7,845 nucleotides of DNA from contig JASBUY010000112.1 of NCBI GenBank assembly GCA_030147645.1, positions 1 to 7,845 of the forward strand, given 5' to 3'. The first letter of the stretch is position 1, and every line of letters starts with the position of its first letter. This DNA comes from Aquabacter sp. (GTDB taxonomy: Bacteria; Pseudomonadota; Alphaproteobacteria; Rhizobiales; Xanthobacteraceae). A program made the position numbers and the translations under genes. Below, piece by piece: positions 1 to 5,369 of this stretch. The notes under the pieces were generated by a model. The model searched no databases. It was given only the letters and a program-made list of their open reading frames with translations, and was not told where the DNA came from.

Positions 1-1321
1 CCGGCACGGCCTGGTGGGCGACCGCGAGGCGTGCGGCACCCCCTCCCGAGGGTGTCCCGGACGGCAAGGCGGGCGCGGAGACCGGCGCCCCGGCCGGCGC
101 GTCCCCCATGTCGCGCAGCTTGCGCAGCGCCTCCTCGGGGCTCGGCAGATCGGCGGCGAATGCAATGCGCACCAGCACCATTTCCGCCGCCTGGGCGGGC
201 TTGGCGGCGGACTGGGTCTCGGCCATGCCCTTCAGCAGCATCTGCCAGACGCGCGAGAGATCGCGCACCAGGAGGCGCGCGGCGAAATCGGCGCCGCGCT
301 CGCGCTCCGCCTGGACCAGCGACGCATCGGCGGCGGTTTCGGGCACGAGCTTGAAGCAGGTGACGAGATGGGTGAATTCGGCAAGATCCGCCAAAATCAC
401 CGCCGGGTCGGCGCCGGAATCATACTGGTCGCGAAATTCCTTCAAGGCGCGCTGGGGATCGCCCGACATCACAGCCTCGAACAGGTCGATGACGCGCGCC
501 CGGTCCGCGAGTCCGAGCAGGCGACGCACCTCTTCCGCGCCCACCTTGCCGCCGCCATGGGCGATGGCCTGGTCCAGCAGCGACAGCGAATCGCGCACCG
601 AGCCTTCCGCCGCCCGCGCGATGGTGGAGAGGGCTTCCGCCTCGATCTCCACGCCTTCCTTGGCGCAGACCCGGCCGAGATGGGCGGCCAGAACACCAGA
701 CTCCACCCGGCGCAGATCGAAGCGCTGGCAGCGCGAGAGGACGGTCACCGGCACCTTGCGGATCTCGGTGGTGGCGAAGATGAATTTCACATGCTCCGGC
801 GGCTCTTCCAGCGTCTTCAGCAGCCCGTTGAAGGCGGCCGTGGAGAGCATGTGGACTTCGTCGATGATGTAGACCTTGTAGCGCGCCATCACCGGGCGGT
901 AGCGGGCGCTCTCGATGATCTCGCGGATGTCGTTGATGGAGGTATTGGACGCGGCGTCCATTTCTATCACGTCCACATGGCGCGATTCGATGATATCGCG
1001 GCAATGCTTGCCCATCACCGACAGGTCGAGCGATGGCCCACCGCCGCCTGCCACGGGCTCGTAATTCAGCGCCCGCGCCAGAATGCGGGCCGTCGTCGTC
1101 TTGCCGACACCCCGGACGCCCGTGAGGATATAGGCCTGCGCGATCCGCCCCGAGGCGAACGCATTGGAGAGCGTGCGCACCATCGGCTCCTGGCCGATGA
1201 GGTCGTCGAAGGTGGAGGGGCGATATTTGCGGGCCAGCACGCGATAGGGCGCGGCGGCCGCCGGGGCGGTCGGGGCGGGAAGGTCGAAACCGGGGCTGTC
1301 GTCGGGCATGTCCGCGCTCAT
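1..1321 (-). CDS. dnaX: DNA polymerase III subunit gamma/tau, 3' end outside window
   Basis: DnaX is the AAA+ motor subunit of the clamp loader, which opens the beta sliding clamp and places it on primed DNA; the tau form also holds the polymerase cores together. The frame is open from ATG at 1321 to the window edge (440 codons). Residues 36-60 carry the usual N-terminal RPSTFDDLIGQ segment. Walker A is GVRGVGKT at 68-75, Walker B is IIDEVHML at 152-159, sensor 1 is FATTE at 182-186, and the SRC motif with the arginine finger is at 196-198. The zinc module between Walker A and Walker B keeps only one cysteine (C107), where E. coli has four. A Pro/Ala-rich linker begins near residue 407, so the tau-specific part and any frameshift site lie outside. 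No good Shine-Dalgarno precedes ATG 1321; ATG 1309 (Met5) is the alternative start. ybaB and recR usually follow dnaX in bacteria, but that region is not visible here. Confidence 0.97.
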   Translation of the reverse strand, partial: MSADMPDDSPGFDLPAPTAPAAAAPYRVLARKYRPSTFDDLIGQEPMVRTLSNAFASGRIAQAYILTGVRGVGKTTTARILARALNYEPVAGGGGPSLDLSVMGKHCRDIIESRHVDVIEMDAASNTSINDIREIIESARYRPVMARYKVYIIDEVHMLSTAAFNGLLKTLEEPPEHVKFIFATTEIRKVPVTVLSRCQRFDLRRVESGVLAAHLGRVCAKEGVEIEAEALSTIARAAEGSVRDSLSLLDQAIAHGGGKVGAEEVRRLLGLADRARVIDLFEAVMSGDPQRALKEFRDQYDSGADPAVILADLAEFTHLVTCFKLVPETAADASLVQAERERGADFAARLLVRDLSRVWQMLLKGMAETQSAAKPAQAAEMVLVRIAFAADLPSPEEALRKLRDMGDAPAGAPVSAPALPSGTPSGGGAARLAVAHQAVP

Positions 1322-1386
1322 GGGGCTTACATAGCACCGCCCCGGGCGATCCCGACAGGCCTATCGGCGCCGCGCCGCCGAAGAAG

Positions 1387-1611
1387 TCATTTCGCCTGGC
1401 GCAGGGCCTCGGCACCGCGCACCCGCACGCAAACATAGCGGCGGTAGCCGTCCTTGAACTGGGCCAGCGCCTCGGCGTCCAGCTTGGCGGGGACGGATGA
1501 AGAGATGGAGGCCTTGCAGGCGTCCTCGGAATTGAACACGCCCGCCTGGGTGACGACATGGGTCTCCGGGCCGACCAAGGCCTGGAGAAGAACGACGGCG
1601 ATGGCCCACAT
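1387..1611 (-). CDS. Small unknown protein (74 aa), possibly exported or membrane-anchored
   Basis: I do not recognise this family. The 74-residue product starts with a short hydrophobic segment (residues 2-13, MWAIAVVLLQALVG) without the basic residues of a classic signal peptide, so it may be a weak signal peptide or a membrane anchor. The rest is polar, with only two cysteines (C32 and C61) that could form a disulfide if it is exported, and a basic, aromatic stretch GYRRYVCVRVRG near the C-terminus. The evidence that it is a gene is the start: ATG at 1611 is preceded by a perfect AGGAGG with a 5-nt spacer, the best ribosome binding site in the window. It lies 65 bp upstream of dnaX on the same strand, so co-transcription with dnaX is plausible. 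It follows ffs, which has its own terminator. Codon choice is GC-rich like its neighbours. Confidence 0.7.
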   Translation of the reverse strand: MWAIAVVLLQALVGPETHVVTQAGVFNSEDACKASISSSVPAKLDAEALAQFKDGYRRYVCVRVRGAEALRQAK

Positions 1612-1616
1612 GCGCG

Positions 1617-1622
1617 CCTCCT
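1617..1622 (-). promoter_or_regulatory. Ribosome binding site of the 74-aa small gene
   Basis: The minus strand reads AGGAGG here, a full match to the anti-Shine-Dalgarno core, 5 nt before the ATG at 1611. It fixes the start of the small gene. No other gene in this window has a site this good. Confidence 0.75.
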
Positions 1623-1695
1623 ACGAACCGCACCCGGCCGGACGCCGCCCCGGCAGCAGAATGAGCGGGGAGAAATTGGCGCGGCCGATGGCGGG

Positions 1696-1719
1696 AAAAA
1701 CGCCCTCCTCGAAGAGGGC
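1696..1719 (-). terminator. Intrinsic terminator of ffs
   Basis: On the minus strand a perfect 6-bp stem GCCCTC/GAGGGC (plus-strand arms 1702-1707 and 1714-1719) with a 6-nt loop is followed after one base by TTTTT (1696-1700). It starts 6 bp past the 3' end of the SRP RNA, the expected place for a Rho-independent terminator. It would separate ffs transcripts from the small gene and dnaX downstream. Confidence 0.75.
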
Positions 1720-1725
1720 AGGAGT

Positions 1726-1821
1726 GGGAGGCTGGACAGAGACCCGAGACCGGGCTCGTTGGGGCTGCTTCCTTCCGGACCTGACCCGGTTGGCGAGTGG
1801 CTCGTCCACCGCCAACCTCCC
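1726..1821 (-). ncRNA. ffs: Signal recognition particle RNA, small bacterial type (4.5S)
   Basis: This is the RNA scaffold of the signal recognition particle. It binds Ffh and the receptor FtsY and brings ribosomes making membrane proteins to the translocon. The minus strand carries the near-invariant Ffh-binding domain: GGTCAGGTCC, then the GGAA tetraloop (plus-strand 1773-1776), then GGAAGCAGCC. The ends are set by pairing: the 5' GGGAGGTTGG (1812-1821) pairs with the 3' CCAGCCTCCC (1726-1735) over 10 bp with one G-U, giving about 96 nt. There is no Alu domain, as usual for proteobacteria. An intrinsic terminator follows directly, and a promoter-like sequence sits at the right distance upstream. 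The exact 5' end may differ by 1-3 nt. The 5' half can also fold on itself (see findings). Confidence 0.95.
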
Positions 1822-1827
1822 GGCGCC

Positions 1828-1856
1828 TATATCGCGGCAAAGCGCGACTTTTGCAA
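1828..1856 (-). promoter_or_regulatory. Putative sigma-70-type promoter of ffs
   Basis: On the minus strand TTGCAA (1851-1856) is separated by 17 nt from GATATA (1828-1833). The inferred RNA 5' end at 1821 lies 7 nt past the -10 box. Both boxes are imperfect: the first three bases of the -35 are consensus and the -10 is weak. The call rests mainly on the spacing to a well-defined RNA start. Confidence 0.45.
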
Positions 1857-1894
1857 GGCGGGCCCTCTTTCCGCAGATCAGCGGGCAATGCGGC

Positions 1895-1923
1895 TTGAAA
1901 GGGACGGCCCCGCGCCGCATAGG
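1895..1923 (+). promoter_or_regulatory. Candidate promoter of the HIT gene
   Basis: TTGAAA (1895-1900, five of six -35 consensus bases) stands 17 nt from CATAGG (1918-1923, a poor -10 box). Transcription would then start at or next to A1931, the first base of the HIT start codon, implying a leaderless or nearly leaderless mRNA. The -10 match is weak, so this is tentative. Confidence 0.28.
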
Positions 1924-1930
1924 ACAGGCC

Positions 1931-2353
1931 ATGATTGCCGATCCCGCCGCGCCCTTCGCTCTCGACCCCCGCCTGGCCGCTGACGGGCCTGCTTTGGGCG
2001 ACCTCCCCCTGTGCCATGTGCGCCTCGTGGACGATGCCCGCTTCTTTTGGATCGTCCTCATTCCCCGCCGTGCCCGGCTGGTGGAGATCATGGATCTGCC
2101 GGCGCAGGACCGGAGCGTTCTCATGGAGGAGATCGCCCTGGCGGGAGCGGCCCTCAAGTCCGAAAGCGGCTGCGAAAAGCTGAATGTGGCGGCGCTGGGC
2201 AATATGGTTTCGCAGCTCCATGTGCATCTGGTCGGACGGCGCGCGGGTGATGCGGCCTGGCCGGGACCCGTCTTCGGCGTCGGGACGCGCGAGCCGCTCG
2301 GCACCGGGCTCGACGCGCGCGTGGAGCGCCTGCGGGCCGCGCTCTGCCTCTGA
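1931..2353 (+). CDS. HIT-domain protein (histidine-triad nucleotide hydrolase/transferase family)
   Basis: The 140-residue product is a single HIT domain. HIT proteins cleave or transfer nucleotidyl groups from substrates such as dinucleoside polyphosphates or adenylated small molecules, through a covalent nucleotidyl-histidine. The signature near the C-terminus is NMVSQLHVHLVGRR (residues 91-104). In the H-x-H-x-H pattern the first His is Gln95, while His97 (the nucleophile position) and His99 remain. Upstream, the strands around residues 38-54 (FFWIVLIPRRARLVEIMDL) match the usual HIT core. The ATG at 1931 is the first start that begins at the domain boundary; the frame is open further upstream but runs through the ffs gene. 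Only a weak AGGA precedes the start. nudC follows 87 bp downstream on the same strand, and both genes act on nucleotides, so an operon is possible. The substrate is unknown. Confidence 0.9.
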   Translation: MIADPAAPFALDPRLAADGPALGDLPLCHVRLVDDARFFWIVLIPRRARLVEIMDLPAQDRSVLMEEIALAGAALKSESGCEKLNVAALGNMVSQLHVHLVGRRAGDAAWPGPVFGVGTREPLGTGLDARVERLRAALCL

Positions 2354-2385
2354 GACCAAGCGCCCGGGGGCAGGGTCCTTGCCTG

Positions 2386-2417
2386 CCTCGCGCGTGCATG
2401 CGAGGGTCGCCGACCCT
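2386..2417 (+). other. Two overlapping, mutually exclusive hairpins upstream of nudC
   Basis: CCTCGC (2386-2391) can pair with GCGAGG (2400-2405), or AGGGTC (2403-2408) with GACCCT (2412-2417) around a 3-nt loop. The two stems share bases 2403-2405, so only one can form fully. No T-tract follows, so neither is a standard intrinsic terminator. In such GC-rich DNA this could be chance. Confidence 0.25.
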
Positions 2418-2440
2418 TCCGATCGCCTCAGGCGCGCTCC

Positions 2441-3367
2441 ATGTCTTCCTCCCTTCCCGATCTCGGCCCCTGGCCGGCCCTCGGCTATGTCGGCCACCCC
2501 TTCGACCGTGCCGCGCATAAGCGCGCGGACGCGGAGGCGCTGCTGGCGGAGCGGAACGCGCGGACCTATCTGCTCGGCGGCGAATTCGTCGCGGCGCGCC
2601 GGCTCGGCGACTGGCTGGAGCCGCTGTTCGAGCCCGACCATGCCCGCGCCCTCGGCGCCGGGGCGCCGCTTTTCCTCGGCTTGTTCGACGGTGCGCCGCG
2701 CTTTGCCATGCGCTTTGACCCGGGACAGCGCGAGACGATGGAAGCCGGGGGGCTGTTCGTCTCCGACCTGCGCTCCATCGCAGCCGGGGGCGTCCTACCG
2801 CCTGAGCATCTCTCGCCCATCGCCTGCGGCAAGGCGCTCGGCACCTGGCACGGCCGGCATCGCTTCTGCGCCAATTGCGGGCAGGAAACACACGCTCGCG
2901 ACGGCGGATGGCGGCGCGAATGCCCCGCCTGCGGCGCCCAGCATTTTCCCCGTACCGACCCCGTGGTCATCATGCTCACCGCCCTGGGCGATCGTTGCCT
3001 GCTGGGGCGCCAGCCGCAGTTCGCGCCGGGCATGTGGTCGGCGCTCGCCGGCTTCGTGGAACCCGGCGAGACGCTGGAGGAGGCAGTGCGGCGGGAGATT
3101 TTGGAAGAGGCCGGCGTGAGGGTCGGCGCGGTGCGCTATCACGCCTGCCAGCCCTGGCCGTTCCCCATGTCGCTGATGATCGGCTGCCTCGCGGAGGCCG
3201 AGAGCGAGACCTTGGTGGTGGACCGCAACGAGTTGGAAGATGCCCGCTGGTTTACGCGTGCCGAAACCGCCACCATGCTGGCCCGGAGCCATCCCGAGGG
3301 GCTTTTCACACCTCCCCCTGTCGCCATCGCGCATCATCTGATCCGGGCCTTTGTCGCCGGCTCATGA
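2441..3367 (+). CDS. nudC: NADH pyrophosphatase / NAD-capped RNA hydrolase NudC
   Basis: NudC hydrolyses NAD(H) to NMN(H) and AMP and, in E. coli, removes the NAD cap from RNA 5' ends. All family marks are present in the 308-residue product. A zinc ribbon uses C143, C146, C161 and C164. The Nudix box GX5EX7REUXEEXGU runs from G204 to V226 with E210, R218, E219, E222 and E223 intact. The NudC-specific QPWPFP motif is at 237-242, followed by MS (243-244). The residue before Q237 is Cys where the family normally has Ser. The N-terminal region (1-135) is the variable NudC N-terminal domain; the protein is about 50 residues longer than E. coli NudC (257 aa). ATG 2441 is preceded by only a weak AGGCG about 6 nt upstream. 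It follows the HIT gene on the same strand; both gene products act on nucleotide phosphate bonds. Confidence 0.95.
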   Translation: MSSSLPDLGPWPALGYVGHPFDRAAHKRADAEALLAERNARTYLLGGEFVAARRLGDWLEPLFEPDHARALGAGAPLFLGLFDGAPRFAMRFDPGQRETMEAGGLFVSDLRSIAAGGVLPPEHLSPIACGKALGTWHGRHRFCANCGQETHARDGGWRRECPACGAQHFPRTDPVVIMLTALGDRCLLGRQPQFAPGMWSALAGFVEPGETLEEAVRREILEEAGVRVGAVRYHACQPWPFPMSLMIGCLAEAESETLVVDRNELEDARWFTRAETATMLARSHPEGLFTPPPVAIAHHLIRAFVAGS

Positions 3368-3444
3368 TTTTTCCGAATGCCATGGCGTTCGCCCCGCGAG
3401 GTCGGTAAGGTCGAACCGTCGAGCCGAAGGGGGCGGGGGCATCG

Positions 3445-5262
3445 ATGGCGGACCAGGCGTATGACCATTCGAGGGATGGCGAAGGAATAAAGTCGGGCAA
3501 AGACGCGCGGCGTCTGGTTTGGGGCTTCTGGAAATTGCCGGATGGCGCCGATGCCCGACCCCGGCGGCGCCCCGCCAATCTCGTCTATGGCCGGGAGGAA
3601 CCCGTCCCGACGCCGACCTTGCTGGCCCTTGCCATCCAGCACGCCATGCTGGCGCTGACCTACCTCATCTATCCCCTCATCGCCGCCTCGGTGGCAGGCT
3701 TTTCGGATGTGGAGCTTGAAACCCTCCTCAGTGTGTCCGCCTTGTGCATGGGCATCGCGACCATCGTGCAATGTGCCCGCTCGCGCTTCGGCAGCGGCCT
3801 GCTGATCGTCCACATTCCCTCGCCCGGCGCGATACCGCTGGCGCAGCAGGCCTTCCTTCTCGGCGGGGCGGGCATGGTGGCCATGAGCACGCTCATTCTC
3901 GGGGTGAGCCAGCTGTTCGCGGCCCGGCTGATCCGTCCGCTTCAGATTCTGCTGCCGCCGGAAGTCTGCGGCGTTGCCGTCACCATGCTGGGGGTTTCGC
4001 TCGCCGATGCGGGGCTGCGGCGGGCGTTTGCGACCCCGGATGCCCAGCTTGTCATCCATCACGGCGCGCTCGCGACGGCCCTGCTCACCCTGGGAGTCGC
4101 GGTCGGCATGACCGTGTTTGCGCCCCGCGCGGCGAAGCTGTTCGCGTTGCTGACCGGGGCGGTGGTGGGCTGGGCCTTCGCCTATCTGTTCGGCGTCGTC
4201 CACGTGGACATGGCCGGAGAACTGGCGAAAGTCAGCCTCGTGGCCCTGCCGTCCTTGTCGCTGCCCTCCTGGCGATTCGACATTTCGCTCATCCCGGTCG
4301 TTGGGCTCGTGCTCGCCATGTGCCTGCTGGACGTGTTCAGCACCACCGTCACCCTGGAGCGCATGGATGATGCCGACTGGCGGCGCCCCAATATGCGTGC
4401 CACCCAGCGGGCCGTCACCGCGAGCGGCATCGGCAACATCCTGGCGGGCCTTGCCACCGGATTTCCCATCGCCACCTCCTCTTCGGCGGTGGGCCTCGCC
4501 TTCGCCACCGGGGCCACGTCGCGGATCATCGGCGTGGTGGCGGGAGCCATGGTTTTCGCCGCCGCCTTCTTTCCCAAAGTCATCATGGCGCTGAGCCTGA
4601 TCCCCTCGCCGGTGATCGGCGGCATCGTTCTGTTCACCGCCTCCTTCATGATCGCCACCGGCATGAACCTGATCCTGACCCACCGGCTCAACGACCGGCG
4701 GATCTTCATGGTGGGTCTGTCGGTGATCCTCGGCCTCGCGGCCTGCATCTTCCCACTGATCAGCCAGGTACCGGGCTGGGCGCACCCGGTCTTTTCCACG
4801 CCCCTCACCGTCTCGGCCACCGCCGCGATCCTGCTCAACCTGATCTTCCGTATCGGGGTGGCGCAGGAGGGACGGCGGGAGATTACGGTGGAGGAGAATG
4901 CCTTCCTCGCCACCCGCGCCTTCATGGAAAAGATGGGCGATCAATGGGGCGCACGGCGCGACATCATCGGCACCACCGTCCTCGCCACAGCGCAGGCCAT
5001 CGAAATGCTCCGCAACGGCGATGTCTGCACCGGCCCGATGGAGCTTCACGCCCGCTTCGATGAGACCTCCATCGACATCCACATCCTCTATCATGGCGAT
5101 GTGGTGGTCCTGCCCGCGGCCCGGCCCATGCCGGAGGCGCTGCTGGGAGAAAAGTCGGAAGTGCTTGGGTTCTCAGCCTTCCTTCTGACGCAGCTCGCCG
5201 ACAAGGCACGCTTTTCCCACCGTCAGGACCGGGCCTGCGTCTCGCTGCATTTCCACCACTGA
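3445..5262 (+). CDS. NCS2/NAT-family (xanthine/uracil permease-like) transporter with C-terminal GHKL-like tail, copy 1
   Basis: This 605-residue inner-membrane protein has the nucleobase-ascorbate transporter fold. A cytoplasmic N-terminus (1-55) is followed by the QH motif in TM1 (Q65-H66, QHAMLALTYLIYP), the TM3 segment FGSGLLIVHIPSPGAIPL (115-132), VTMLGVSLADAGL (179-191), and further hydrophobic segments up to about 470. Two substrate-site positions differ from characterised members: the TM8 acidic residue is Asp296 (LLDVFSTTV) instead of Glu, and the TM10 Q/E-N-x-G signature is S-A-V-G (347-350). Substrate therefore cannot be assigned. Residues ~484-605 form a soluble tail with a GFSAFLLTQLADKARF segment (575-590) resembling the end of RsbW-type GHKL ATPase domains, but without clear ATP-binding residues. 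ATG 3445 follows a G-rich AAGGGGG site. The next gene is a full-length paralogue. Proton symport of a purine or pyrimidine is the family default, not shown here. Confidence 0.88.
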   Translation: MADQAYDHSRDGEGIKSGKDARRLVWGFWKLPDGADARPRRRPANLVYGREEPVPTPTLLALAIQHAMLALTYLIYPLIAASVAGFSDVELETLLSVSALCMGIATIVQCARSRFGSGLLIVHIPSPGAIPLAQQAFLLGGAGMVAMSTLILGVSQLFAARLIRPLQILLPPEVCGVAVTMLGVSLADAGLRRAFATPDAQLVIHHGALATALLTLGVAVGMTVFAPRAAKLFALLTGAVVGWAFAYLFGVVHVDMAGELAKVSLVALPSLSLPSWRFDISLIPVVGLVLAMCLLDVFSTTVTLERMDDADWRRPNMRATQRAVTASGIGNILAGLATGFPIATSSSAVGLAFATGATSRIIGVVAGAMVFAAAFFPKVIMALSLIPSPVIGGIVLFTASFMIATGMNLILTHRLNDRRIFMVGLSVILGLAACIFPLISQVPGWAHPVFSTPLTVSATAAILLNLIFRIGVAQEGRREITVEENAFLATRAFMEKMGDQWGARRDIIGTTVLATAQAIEMLRNGDVCTGPMELHARFDETSIDIHILYHGDVVVLPAARPMPEALLGEKSEVLGFSAFLLTQLADKARFSHRQDRACVSLHFHH

Positions 5263-5352
5263 TGGCGCTTTCCACATGCCGGCGCAGTTGAACCGGCCGC
5301 CATTTGCGGGTCAGATGCGTCGGAACGAATCCGCCGCAGCGGGCGCCGGATG

Positions 5353-5358
5353 TAAGGA
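5353..5358 (+). promoter_or_regulatory. Possible ribosome binding site for permease copy 2
   Basis: TAAGGA lies 11 nt before the TTG at 5370. It is a partial Shine-Dalgarno match at the long end of workable spacing. It helps choose TTG 5370 over TTG 5304, which has no purine-rich site close upstream. Confidence 0.4.
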
Positions 5359-5369
5359 TTGCCAGTCCG

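Noticed and set aside
1..100. Programmed frameshift site for the gamma/tau switch in dnaX
   Set aside because: The visible dnaX sequence has no A-rich slippery heptamer. The place where such a site normally lies is beyond the window edge, so nothing can be said.
1335..1350. Hairpin between the small gene and dnaX on the minus strand
   Set aside because: A 6-bp stem with one G-U around an internal AGGCCT palindrome has no T-tract and is within what GC-rich DNA gives by chance.
14..1438. Open plus-strand frame of 474 codons opposite dnaX
   Set aside because: It is the antisense of dnaX, whose minus-strand frame shows every AAA+ motif in order. The antisense product has no recognisable domain.
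420..1559. 379-codon minus-strand frame overlapping dnaX and the small gene
   Set aside because: It is a shifted frame of dnaX. Short fragments look odd and Arg/Pro-rich, and the true frame continues intact through the same bases.
3377..3395. Terminator after nudC
   Set aside because: A GAATGCC/GGCGTTC stem exists, but the T-run (3368-3372) comes before it rather than after, and the stem leaves a 2-nt loop unless shortened.
3334..5094. Long open frame (586 codons) on the minus strand opposite permease copy 1
   Set aside because: Its product is mostly Gly, Arg, His, Asp and Glu in low-complexity runs, typical of the antisense of GC-rich coding DNA. The plus-strand frame has a clear family match.
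5288..5316. Promoter between the two permeases (TTGAAC, 17 nt, TCAGAT)
   Set aside because: The -10 box matches only three of six consensus bases and the spacing hit is the only support. Co-transcription from copy 1 is equally likely.
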